Below are positions 1 to 7,214 of a stretch of DNA of 64,000 bases, piece after piece (positions within the stretch are counted from its first letter, which is position 1; each line of letters begins with the position of its first letter). The position numbers and the translations under genes were made by a program. The DNA is from an uncultured Bacteroidota bacterium (GTDB taxonomy: Bacteria > Bacteroidota > Rhodothermia > Balneolales > Balneolaceae), in NCBI GenBank assembly GCA_913057895.1, contig CAJXOH010000003.1, positions 25,899 to 89,898 of the forward strand, written 5' to 3'. The notes below the pieces were generated by a model. The model was not told the DNA's origin and did no database searches. It saw only the letters and a list, made by a program, of their open reading frames with translations.

Positions 1-1294
1 TGCGATTGGAAGGTTTATCTCTGACTATCTGATTAAGCCTGTCAATCCAGCCCAACTTGTTATTACACTGAAGCGGATCCTCCAGGTTGATGAAATTCAG
101 TCGGAAAAGACCACGCAGCGGTATTTACAACAGTTTCAGAGTCTGGGGGCCAAGATGGATACAGCTAGTACATGGAAGGATTGGTCGTCACTTTATCAAG
201 AGCTTGTACAATGGGAGTTCGATTTAGAAGGAGGTGAGTCAGCGTCCAAAGAGATTCTTGAAGAGCAATATGCTTCTGCAAATGCTGGATTTAGTCGATA
301 TGTAGAACAAACCTATACCGATTGGATTGCCACGTCCTTTGATCAGTCATCAGATGAACGTCCTATCCTAAGCCATGAAGTACTTCGTACATCCCTATTT
401 CCATTACTGAAAGAAAGGGCGAAACAACCGGTTTGCTTTGTGCTGATCGATTGTATGAGGCTCGATCAATGGAGGGTTTTTGAAAAAACACTTAGGAAAT
501 GGTTTACTATCGATACGCAGCTGGTTGGATCGATTCTTCCTACAGCCACTCCCTTCTCACGTAATGCTATTTTTTCTGGGTATACGCCAGCTCAACTTCA
601 ACGGGCATTTCCAAACGAGTGGGATTTGAGCAAGGGTGAGCAATCGCTCAATCAACACGAAGAGACCTTTTTGAAGGCCGCCCTAGAGCGAAATGGGTTC
701 GATGTAAACCTGCGATATCAAAAAGTAGTATCAAGTGCGGACGGAAAAAAACTTATTCAGAGTATTCCATCCATGAAGGACGTAGACCTCACTGCGGTCG
801 TGTACAATTTTGTTGACACGCTGGTTCATTCACGATCAGATTCTGACGTCCTCAAAGAACTGGCACCTGACGCAAGAGCCTTCAGAAATCTCACTGAGAC
901 ATGGTTTGAACATTCAGCATTGCTTGAGCTTTTCAAAGGGTGTGCAGAAGATGGGATTCCAGTGGTCGTTACGACCGATCATGGATCGATTCGTGCAATG
1001 AGAGACACCAAAGTATTTGGAGACCGCGACTCTGCGGATTCTTTGCGTTATAAGTATGGAAGAAACTTAAATATCGAAGAAGAGTCCCACGCCCTAAAAA
1101 TTACCAAACCCGAACTGTATGGTCTGCCAGGTGGCGTGCAGATGAGTAGTTACCTCGTGGCAAAAGAGGATTATTACTTTGTGTATCCAACACAGTATCA
1201 CAAGTTTCAGAATAAGTATCGTGATACGTTTCAACACGGTGGAATCTCTCTTGAAGAGATGGTACTACCTCTTGCCGTGTGTCGCCCATCGTGA
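1..1294 (+). CDS. porX: PorX-like response regulator with PglZ domain (5' truncated by window edge)
   Basis: The reading frame is open from base 2, so the gene starts outside the window. The first codons encode the end of a receiver domain, including the conserved Lys-Pro in LIKPVNPAQL, followed by a helical linker. The rest is an alkaline-phosphatase-like PglZ domain: a metal-binding Asp in FVLIDCMRLDQW, the Thr/Ser nucleophile region LPTATPFSRNAIFSG, TTDHGS, and a C-terminal FQHGGISLEEM. Receiver plus PglZ is the architecture of PorX, which in Porphyromonas works with PorY and the ECF factor SigP to control type IX secretion genes. The stop codon overlaps tsaE by GTGA, so the two are probably translationally coupled. 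The phospho-acceptor Asp lies upstream and cannot be checked. Confidence 0.88.
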   Translation, partial: AIGRFISDYLIKPVNPAQLVITLKRILQVDEIQSEKTTQRYLQQFQSLGAKMDTASTWKDWSSLYQELVQWEFDLEGGESASKEILEEQYASANAGFSRYVEQTYTDWIATSFDQSSDERPILSHEVLRTSLFPLLKERAKQPVCFVLIDCMRLDQWRVFEKTLRKWFTIDTQLVGSILPTATPFSRNAIFSGYTPAQLQRAFPNEWDLSKGEQSLNQHEETFLKAALERNGFDVNLRYQKVVSSADGKKLIQSIPSMKDVDLTAVVYNFVDTLVHSRSDSDVLKELAPDARAFRNLTETWFEHSALLELFKGCAEDGIPVVVTTDHGSIRAMRDTKVFGDRDSADSLRYKYGRNLNIEEESHALKITKPELYGLPGGVQMSSYLVAKEDYYFVYPTQYHKFQNKYRDTFQHGGISLEEMVLPLAVCRPS

Positions 1295-1746
1295 GAGAAA
1301 TCCACGATATCACCACCTTAGCCGACCTCCAAGCGTTTGCAAATGCATGGGTTGAAACGCTGCAACCAGGTGATTTGATAACGTTATCTGGTGAATTAGG
1401 CGCAGGAAAAACGACCTTTGTCAAAGCGATCGTTACAGCAATGGGCGGTGACCCTGATGGTGTTCAATCTCCTACCTTTAGTCTACTTCACCACTACCCG
1501 TGCTCAATACCGGTCATTCATATTGATGCATATCGTTTGGAGGGAGTTGACGATGCAATGCGTACAGGAATCCCTGATGTTCTGAATGAAGAAAGTCCTA
1601 CATCGATTACATTCGTTGAATGGCCAGAAAAAGTCCCACAGCTGTGGGGCCCCGTATCGGCCCATTTACTCTTTCAAGAAGTAGCTTCTACCGAAACTCA
1701 AAAAAAACAACGAACTCTAACGATTGAATCGTCGTTTCCCTCTTAA
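1291..1746 (+). CDS. tsaE: TsaE, tRNA threonylcarbamoyladenosine biosynthesis ATPase
   Basis: TsaE is the small P-loop ATPase that works with TsaB and TsaD to make t6A37 on ANN-decoding tRNAs in the cytoplasm. The Walker A motif GELGAGKTT is about 35 residues in, followed by family-typical SPTFSLLHHY, HIDAYRLEG and FVEWPEKV. Length is about 151 residues, normal for the family. I chose the GTG at 1291 because it forms a GTGA overlap with the porX stop. A GTG at 1279 is in frame and adds four residues. The porX-tsaE order is common in Bacteroidota. The C-terminal 20 residues are Thr/Gln/Lys-rich and not conserved. Confidence 0.92.
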   Translation: MREIHDITTLADLQAFANAWVETLQPGDLITLSGELGAGKTTFVKAIVTAMGGDPDGVQSPTFSLLHHYPCSIPVIHIDAYRLEGVDDAMRTGIPDVLNEESPTSITFVEWPEKVPQLWGPVSAHLLFQEVASTETQKKQRTLTIESSFPS

Positions 1747-1766
1747 AAGGTTGCTATTTTTAACTC

Positions 1767-2051
1767 ATGGAGACCAAGAAACGCAGACTTAGTTATCGAC
1801 TCGATCTTCTTCCAGTGATCTATCCGTTTCATCGACGCTCTGAAAATAAGCTCGAAGAAGGAGATTTAGTGTACTACGGACCAACCCCTGAGTACTATGG
1901 TATCGGAGAAGTAGTAGCTATCGAAGAGCGATACTGCGTGGTTGATTTTCGCGGAACGGGAATCTTGGGCATCCATAAGGATGTGTTTCTAGCAAAGTAT
2001 TTAATCCCGATTCATCAATTAAATTTGAGTCACTTGCTCAAAGAGCGCTAG
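1767..2051 (+). CDS. Small hypothetical protein, possibly SH3/tudor-like
   Basis: A 94-residue protein starting 20 bases after tsaE and probably in the same transcript. I do not recognise it as a named family. The N-terminus is basic (KKRRLSYRLD). The middle (EEGDLVYYGPTPEYYGIGEVVAIEERYCVVDF) has the GDxV...GxGxVVAIE...VDF pattern of small SH3-like barrels such as DUF3553 or the CarD/UvrD-tail tudor type. That would be compatible with binding nucleic acid or RNA polymerase, but this is inference. There is no signal peptide or membrane segment. Starts with ATG. The 70 bases after it hold no convincing terminator before the convergent symporter gene. Confidence 0.65.
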   Translation: METKKRRLSYRLDLLPVIYPFHRRSENKLEEGDLVYYGPTPEYYGIGEVVAIEERYCVVDFRGTGILGIHKDVFLAKYLIPIHQLNLSHLLKER

Positions 2052-2121
2052 GTTCCACGACTAAAAGGAAGTGCTAGAGAGCAAGGTATATTTCGGCGCG
2101 CCAAAAGTGCTTCCGGCGGGA

Positions 2122-3585
2122 CTACCTAGGGACCTGCCCAGGGATCTGACGACGCCCCACCATAAAGACCAGAAGCGCCACAGCTAAACCTGGATAAAAG
2201 GGTTCAAGCCCTAGATAAGAGACGCCTTCAGACTGATCGGCAACTACTCCCAAAAGCAACCAGGTGAGTGAACCAGTGGTCCCTCCGATAAGCGAGGCTA
2301 GAACCCAAGGTCGATTCATGGAGAAAAATGGGATATATAATCCTAACACAGGAATCAGCAATCCAGGAACGCAGACAGAGCCTATCACATACCATAAGTT
2401 GACAACACTAGGAAACCACATAAGCAATGCGACACCCAGTATGGCTGAAAGACCCATTCCAAGTCGAGTCCAGGCTATATCATGTTTCGGGCTACCTTTA
2501 CTTAACCTACTCTTTCGATCCATAACGGGTGCTAAGAAATCTCGTCCAAGCGTTTGCCCAGAAAGAAACAAGAGACTGTCCAACGTCGACATAATGGTAG
2601 CCAAGCAAGCAAGATAGAACAGCCCAATCCAGCCAGTCCCTAAGACTTCGTCGGCAAGTAATGGAAAGGCTAGAATTGGCTCCTCAAGACCTGGGCCGAG
2701 AATGGTGAATGCATAGAGTCCGGTAAAAGCAGTTAAAAGGTCGAATACAGCCCAAAACCCAATCGCTACAAACATCCCACGACGCGCAATTTGTGGAGTG
2801 GCTGCCGCCGCAGATCGTTGGTGAAAACTTGGGTCAACAAAGGTCCATAAAGCAATAAAAAACCAGACAAGAATCATTTGGAATGACAGCCCACCAGTGA
2901 GATCTCGGTGTCCATCAGGAACAGCCTGCCATACATCTATTGGAGACCCCCATGTGCGCCATGCCATGAATAGAATGACCCCAAAACCAACATACATGAG
3001 AATCATTTGAAGCATATCTGTGCGAACCACAGCACGAAACCCTGTCATGCTCACGTAAAGAAAAGAGAACCCAGCCACAGCAAGACTCGTCCAGAACATG
3101 GAGCCATCAAACCCAAACACATGTTGTGCCAGCAACCCTATCATGAGGATGTAGGGTGCGGGGCTCACCAAAATAGAGATTAGGACTGCAGAGAGTCGAC
3201 TAGCAGTCGTGCCATACGTTGATTGCATCGCCTCAGGAATACTAAGTGCAGGCGCTCCCTGAATTTTTCCAGCTAAGAAGACGGCAAAAAGAGCAGTGAA
3301 AACATAAAATGGGATGCCAAACAGTAACCATTGGGAGATTCCAAACTGATACCCATATTCACCAATACCTAGAATTCCACCATACCATGTGGATACAAGC
3401 GTTGCTACAAACGCTGGCAAGGATAGCCGCCTACCACCTAGCAAATATTCCGTGGTCTGATTGCCTTTCCGTTTCTCTTCGTTTCGTGTGCCCAAGTTGC
3501 GCTTCCAAACACTTGATAGGGATAGGCCCACGAGCGCTATCACATATGCAATCAGCAGGATTAGATCCAATCCTTGTAGCTTCAT
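2122..3585 (-). CDS. Sodium:solute symporter (SSS) family transporter
   Basis: A 487-residue polytopic inner-membrane protein with about 13 hydrophobic segments. The N-terminus has the SSS features: a first helix LILLIAYVIALVGLSL, the stretch EYLLGGRRLSLPAFVATL with the RxL motif before TM2, then an STWYGGILGIGEYGYQFG helix. The family couples Na+ entry to uptake of sugars, proline, pantothenate, vitamins and other solutes. The substrate cannot be read from the sequence. Its ATG overlaps the stop of the upstream thiamine pyrophosphokinase gene by ATGA, so the two are translationally coupled. This makes thiamine or a precursor a reasonable candidate substrate (compare the predicted ThiV symporters of the same superfamily), as inference only. 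Confidence 0.85.
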   Translation of the reverse strand: MKLQGLDLILLIAYVIALVGLSLSSVWKRNLGTRNEEKRKGNQTTEYLLGGRRLSLPAFVATLVSTWYGGILGIGEYGYQFGISQWLLFGIPFYVFTALFAVFLAGKIQGAPALSIPEAMQSTYGTTASRLSAVLISILVSPAPYILMIGLLAQHVFGFDGSMFWTSLAVAGFSFLYVSMTGFRAVVRTDMLQMILMYVGFGVILFMAWRTWGSPIDVWQAVPDGHRDLTGGLSFQMILVWFFIALWTFVDPSFHQRSAAAATPQIARRGMFVAIGFWAVFDLLTAFTGLYAFTILGPGLEEPILAFPLLADEVLGTGWIGLFYLACLATIMSTLDSLLFLSGQTLGRDFLAPVMDRKSRLSKGSPKHDIAWTRLGMGLSAILGVALLMWFPSVVNLWYVIGSVCVPGLLIPVLGLYIPFFSMNRPWVLASLIGGTTGSLTWLLLGVVADQSEGVSYLGLEPFYPGLAVALLVFMVGRRQIPGQVPR

Positions 3586-4223
3586 GATGATAGGCTGTCC
3601 TTAGTTGTGAACCCTTCTGCAGTGTCTGTTGGGAGTATGAGTAGTAAATCACCCTCTCCAAACGTCAATGTGATTCGATCCCCAGTAGCTTTATTAGACG
3701 TGCCATCATAATCTCCAACGACTAAATCCTGACCCGTCCATGGGTATTGTAAACCCTCGCTCACGATTCCTTGGACTCGTCCAGAGAGTGCCGCCAAAGA
3801 GATGTTCTGACCTGGCTTCGAGGCCATTTCAAATGGTGACGTGATCAGTCGTGCCTCCATATAAGTATCGACAATGGTAAGCTGATCAAATGCTTGATTG
3901 AAGCGAACCAGCACCGATAGGTTTTTCAGGGTGTGGTCGAGTCGATGACCGGTACCACCAAGGATGGTCACTCGAGAAATTCCAAGATCCTGCGCATAGC
4001 GAAGAGCTTTTTCGAGGTCGTTGGTGTCTTGATCAGGATCGTGAAGACGTTCAACATCGGGCCAACTTCCATCATCACTATCTAAATCTCCAATGATTAG
4101 GTCTGGCCGAATCTCCCAGCCGTTCCCTATATTACCCCCACCATCCGCGGCTAGTATGAGTGTGTCTTCTTGCTGGAGTGCAGAGGCTTGCTCACCCGAC
4201 GGTTTTTCGCCATCACAAAGCAC
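3582..4223 (-). CDS. thiN: Thiamine pyrophosphokinase
   Basis: This enzyme transfers pyrophosphate from ATP to thiamine to give thiamine diphosphate. Diagnostic motifs in order are LAADGGG, IIGDLDSDDGSWP, DTNDLEKAL and GGTGHRLDHTLKNL, followed by the beta-rich C-terminal half (LAALSGRVQGIVSEGLQYP). The start is uncertain. GTG at 4223 gives a family-sized 213-residue protein. The other in-frame start, GTG at 4328, would give 248 residues but runs about 90 bases into the divergent nrnA gene. Even with the shorter form only 14 bases separate it from nrnA, so the promoters of each gene must lie inside the other. It is coupled downstream to the SSS transporter. No TPP riboswitch was seen upstream. 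Confidence 0.88.
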   Translation of the reverse strand: MLCDGEKPSGEQASALQQEDTLILAADGGGNIGNGWEIRPDLIIGDLDSDDGSWPDVERLHDPDQDTNDLEKALRYAQDLGISRVTILGGTGHRLDHTLKNLSVLVRFNQAFDQLTIVDTYMEARLITSPFEMASKPGQNISLAALSGRVQGIVSEGLQYPWTGQDLVVGDYDGTSNKATGDRITLTFGEGDLLLILPTDTAEGFTTKDSLSS

Positions 4224-4237
4224 GAGAGCGTGTCGAT

Positions 4238-5224
4238 ATGTTTGAGTCCCTTCTGTCAGAATTAAAACCGTTTTATGAAGTCGCTGTATTGTCTCACATT
4301 CGCCCTGACGCAGACTGTATCGGCGCACAATCAGGAGTCTGTAGTTTACTAGAGGCTCACGATATCAAATATACTGCATTTAATGAGGATCCTGTCCCTT
4401 CAAACCTCCTTTGGATGAAGCATGCGAAAAAGATCCAACTTCTTGAACCGGGCTCATTACAAGGGTTTGAAGCAGTTATTTTTGTTGATGGTAATCAAAC
4501 CCACAGATTTACCCGAAAAGGAGATGTCGTGTATGAAGGGTCTCCCTTTATGTCGGTTATGATTGATCACCATCCCAATCCAGATACCAATTTTGACATT
4601 GTGTGTTCCGACGCCACGGCATCCTCCACGTGTGAACTTATTTTTAGATGGTTTGAGCAGGTGGGGCTTGACAAACTCGATGCACAAACAGCACAAGCTC
4701 TTTTTGCTGGCATGATGCGAGATACAGGCTCCTTTTCATTTGAGAATACAGGCCCATCAACTCTGAAAACGGCAGGAGAACTCCTTCGAATCGGTGCGTT
4801 TACACCTAATGTGGTTGTTGAAAAAATGTCTGATAAATCGCTTGGCACCGTTAAAGCTTTAGGAGAGGTCATGCAATCCATTGAACTTACTCCAAGCGGG
4901 AAAGTTGCAACAATTATGATGACAAATGAGCAAATGGAGATGTGTGCGAAATTTGGTGAGGTAGATACAGATGGATTTGTGAATCAAGCCTTGGCAATTA
5001 ATGATGTTGAGGTAGCGTTATTCTTCAAAGAAAGTCAAAACGAAGAGATTCGAATGAGTTTACGTGCCAAAGGTGATGTAGATGTGAATGTTTGGGCTCG
5101 TGACTTACATGGAGGTGGGCACCAAAAAGCGGCTGGCGCAATGTTTCAGGGCTCCCTTGAGCGAGCCAGAGAAGAAGCATTGAGTGTGGGGCGCAGACAT
5201 AATCCAGATCTATTTAGATTTTAA
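4238..5224 (+). CDS. nrnA: DHH/DHHA1 phosphoesterase, NrnA-like oligoribonuclease / pAp phosphatase
   Basis: A cytoplasmic phosphoesterase of the NrnA type, which degrades nano-RNA and dephosphorylates 3'-phosphoadenosine 5'-phosphate. The DHH domain has Mn-binding motifs SHIRPDAD (residues 19-26), VDGNQTH and IDHHPNPD (Asp110-His-His). The DHHA1 domain ends in GGGHQKAAGA near residue 295. Length is 328 residues, normal. The open frame extends upstream to 4160, but family members begin just before the first helix, so ATG at 4238 is preferred. It is followed three bases later by the htrA-like gene and may share its transcript. Confidence 0.9.
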   Translation: MFESLLSELKPFYEVAVLSHIRPDADCIGAQSGVCSLLEAHDIKYTAFNEDPVPSNLLWMKHAKKIQLLEPGSLQGFEAVIFVDGNQTHRFTRKGDVVYEGSPFMSVMIDHHPNPDTNFDIVCSDATASSTCELIFRWFEQVGLDKLDAQTAQALFAGMMRDTGSFSFENTGPSTLKTAGELLRIGAFTPNVVVEKMSDKSLGTVKALGEVMQSIELTPSGKVATIMMTNEQMEMCAKFGEVDTDGFVNQALAINDVEVALFFKESQNEEIRMSLRAKGDVDVNVWARDLHGGGHQKAAGAMFQGSLERAREEALSVGRRHNPDLFRF

Positions 5225-5227
5225 TCC

Positions 5228-6436
5228 ATGAGTAACCGACCAATGATTGCACGGCACATGAAGTTTAAGACACCCTGGGTGCTTGCTACACTCTTCCTGG
5301 GATTCTTAAGTGTGAGCTGCCAATCGCCAGGTAGTGAGTCAGCTCGAGAAGGCGTACGATTCCCGTTAGATCTAACAGACCAAAGGGTAGCCCAGCAAAA
5401 TGAAGACATAACCGCAAGTCGTTCCAATGCGATCACGAGAGCTGTATCAAAGGCTTCGCCTGCAGTTGTTAATATCACAGTGACCTCTGTCGTGCAGCGA
5501 CGTCGAAGTGTAGTCGACGATGAATTCTTTCGATTTTTCAACCGGTTTAATGTCCCACAAGAGGTGACCAGTATTGGTTCAGGGTTTATTATTTCTGAAA
5601 CAGGCAGAGTCGTCACCAATCAACATGTGATCGGCGATTCACCAACGTCGGTTACGGTCACGCTTCCCTCTGGAGAAGCATTCGAGGCCTCTGTGTTGGG
5701 TAGTGATCAGCTTACAGATCTTGCCTTATTACAAATGGAAGGAGACACCACCTTTCCATATGTCTCATTCAGTGAATCAGATGATGTAGAGGTTGGAGAA
5801 TGGGCAATTGCGCTCGGAAATCCCTTTGGCCTCTTTGAACTGGGTGATCCAACAGTCACGGTGGGGGTTGTGAGTGCAAAAAACCGAGACTTTCGTCCAG
5901 ACCCATCCAACCCTCGTGTCTACATTGACATGATTCAGACGGACGCCTCCATTAACCGAGGAAACTCGGGTGGACCTTTGCTCAACAGCTTGGGTGAAGT
6001 GATCGGTATTAACACATTTATTTTTACCGGAGGTACAGGTTCAGGATCAGTTGGTCTTGGATTTGCCATTCCTAGCAGCCGGGTCCAGCTCATTTTGGAG
6101 CAACTTGCAAACACAGGGCGTGTGGAGTATGATTTTGACCTGGGCATGCGCACTCGGTCGATGACAGAAGGTCTTGTCGTTCGATATAATCTTCCATACA
6201 TCCAGGGATTGCTTGTAACTGAAATTAATCGAAATGGTCCTGCCTTTGACGCAGGCCTGATGCCAGGCGATATCATCCTTCAAATAGGGGAAAACCGAGT
6301 TGTGAACAACCTCCATGGAAGTGCATTACTCCGTCAGTTTAGTGCTGGAGAAAGTGTCGATATAATGTTGCTCCGAGGTGGTGAGCGGTATGAAACGACT
6401 GTAGACCTTCGCCCTCGCGTTGATCCAACCCCATAA
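5228..6436 (+). CDS. htrA: HtrA/DegS-type trypsin-like serine protease with one PDZ domain
   Basis: A periplasmic or membrane-anchored S1C protease of the HtrA/DegP/DegS group, which degrades or senses misfolded envelope proteins. The catalytic triad is visible: His133 (VTNQHVIG), Asp164 (TDLALLQ), Ser247 (NRGNSGGPLL). One PDZ domain occupies about residues 300-398 (GLLVTEINRNGPAFDAGL, PGDIILQIGEN), so it is DegS-like rather than two-PDZ DegP. A hydrophobic segment (WVLATLFLGFLSV) ends at SVSC, which could be a signal peptide with an imperfect lipobox (Cys31). Internal ATGs at 5243 and 5258 are alternative starts. Its last 11 codons and stop lie in a 41-base repeat that recurs after mazF. Confidence 0.93.
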   Translation: MSNRPMIARHMKFKTPWVLATLFLGFLSVSCQSPGSESAREGVRFPLDLTDQRVAQQNEDITASRSNAITRAVSKASPAVVNITVTSVVQRRRSVVDDEFFRFFNRFNVPQEVTSIGSGFIISETGRVVTNQHVIGDSPTSVTVTLPSGEAFEASVLGSDQLTDLALLQMEGDTTFPYVSFSESDDVEVGEWAIALGNPFGLFELGDPTVTVGVVSAKNRDFRPDPSNPRVYIDMIQTDASINRGNSGGPLLNSLGEVIGINTFIFTGGTGSGSVGLGFAIPSSRVQLILEQLANTGRVEYDFDLGMRTRSMTEGLVVRYNLPYIQGLLVTEINRNGPAFDAGLMPGDIILQIGENRVVNNLHGSALLRQFSAGESVDIMLLRGGERYETTVDLRPRVDPTP

Positions 6437-6441
6437 GCAGA
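6401..6441. repeat. Direct repeat copy 1 (htrA 3' end)
   Basis: Forty-one bases covering the last codons and stop of htrA. They match 7131-7171 at 38 of 41 positions, exactly 730 bases downstream. Mismatches are at 6405, 6428 and 6437. Identity stops abruptly on both sides. The two copies bracket mazEF, as expected for an element that integrated at a gene's 3' end and regenerated it. Read in the htrA frame, both copies end PRVDPxP-stop. Confidence 0.85.
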
Positions 6442-6476
6442 GGCATCTTAGGGGAAGGCAAAGGCGTTGTTGAAAT

Positions 6477-6507
6477 TGAAATGTAATTACAATGTGATTA
6501 TATTTCA
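6477..6507. promoter_or_regulatory. Candidate MazEF autoregulatory operator (31-bp imperfect palindrome)
   Basis: The two 15-base arms TGAAATGTAATTACA and TGTGATTATATTTCA flank a single central A at 6492 and are complementary at 13 of 15 positions. The left arm contains the perfect 10-bp palindrome TGTAATTACA. The site lies 37 bases before the mazE ATG and includes TATATT (6499-6504), a possible -10 element. AbrB/MazE-type antitoxins and MazEF complexes classically repress their own promoter by binding such palindromes. The regulatory role is inferred. Confidence 0.6.
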
Positions 6508-6543
6508 GTGTTTTAACACACCCAATTCGAAAAGGCCGAATCT

Positions 6544-6801
6544 ATGAAAACAAAGGTAATTCGTATAGGAAACTCACAAGGAGTTCGAATTCCAAAAACA
6601 TTAATTGAAGAGAGTGGAATAACTGATGAAATCGAAATGATTCTCAGAGACAATGAAATTGTTCTTCGTTCTGCTGAAACCACCAGAAAGGATTGGGGGG
6701 TGGCTTTTGAAAAAATGGCTGAACAAGGTGATGACGGCTTATTGGATCAAGAAGTGCTTGAAAAGCCAAGCAACTGGGATGAAACTGAGTGGACGTGGTA
6801 G
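6544..6801 (+). CDS. mazE: MazE-like antitoxin, AbrB/SpoVT swapped-hairpin family
   Basis: An 85-residue antitoxin. The N-terminal half (MKTKVIRIGNSQGVRIPKT, then LIEESGITDEIEMILRDNEIVL) is the AbrB/MazE swapped-hairpin DNA-binding domain. The acidic C-terminus (WGVAFEKMAEQGDDGLLDQE...WDETEWTW) is the disordered tail that in this family wraps over the toxin. It neutralises MazF and probably binds the palindrome at 6477-6507. It overlaps mazF by 7 bases, the usual antitoxin-first arrangement. The module sits between two copies of the htrA 3' end, which suggests acquisition. Base composition looks AT-richer than the flanks by eye. Confidence 0.92.
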   Translation: MKTKVIRIGNSQGVRIPKTLIEESGITDEIEMILRDNEIVLRSAETTRKDWGVAFEKMAEQGDDGLLDQEVLEKPSNWDETEWTW

Positions 6802-7130
6802 AAAGAAAACAAGCGCGTAGGTTTGAGCTCCATTTGATATCGCTTGATCCGACAGTAGGTTCTGAAATCACCAAAACACGCCCCTGCTTAATCATTTCGC
6901 CCAATGAGATGAATAGATACATTAGCACTGTGATTATCGCACCCATGACCACTACCATCAAAAAATACCCAACGCGGGTCACTACTACGTTTCAGGGAAA
7001 AAAGGGCCAGGTTGTTTTAGATCAGATGCGTACGGTCGACAAAAGTCGTTTGATAAAAAAAATTGGCTCAATCAGCAGTTCAGCTGAAGAGAAAGTGCTG
7101 AGTATCTTGCAAGAAATGTTTTCTGAATAA
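6795..7130 (+). CDS. mazF: MazF/PemK-type endoribonuclease toxin
   Basis: A growth-inhibiting ribosome-independent mRNA interferase of the MazF/PemK/CcdB-fold family. Family motifs are LDPTVGSEITKTRPCLIISP near the N-terminus (the conserved Arg of KTRP is catalytic in homologues), then VIIAPMTT and a C-terminal KGQVVLDQMRTVDKSRL, which contains the conserved Q.RTVDKxRL segment. Start: GTG at 6795 lies inside the mazE stop region and gives MVERKQARRFEL. An in-frame GTG at 6789 is the alternative. Length of about 111 residues is normal and no key residue is missing, so the toxin looks intact. The stop is immediately followed by repeat copy 2. Confidence 0.92.
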   Translation: MVERKQARRFELHLISLDPTVGSEITKTRPCLIISPNEMNRYISTVIIAPMTTTIKKYPTRVTTTFQGKKGQVVLDQMRTVDKSRLIKKIGSISSSAEEKVLSILQEMFSE

Positions 7131-7171
7131 GTAGCCCTTCGCCCTCGCGTTGATCCAGCCCCATAATCAGA
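7131..7171. repeat. Direct repeat copy 2 (second htrA 3' end)
   Basis: The second copy of the 41-base repeat, beginning at the base after the mazF stop codon. Relative to 6401-6441 it has C at 7135, G at 7158 and T at 7167. Two of these changes alter the encoded residues (Asp to Ala, Thr to Ala) and the third lies after the stop, so this copy would also serve as an htrA terminus. It probably marks the original or the imported junction of the mazEF insertion. Confidence 0.85.
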
Positions 7172-7214
7172 TTTAGTTGATTGTGTAAGGCTCGACAGCG
7201 TATCAACCCTAGAG

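Noticed and set aside
2095..2102. GGCGCGCC palindrome between the small protein and the symporter
   Set aside because: Eight bases of GC palindrome without flanking symmetry; no stem-loop with a T tract, so neither terminator nor operator is supported.
4224..4328. TPP riboswitch or promoter upstream of thiN
   Set aside because: No THI-box-like conserved segments were seen, and the region is coding in nrnA.
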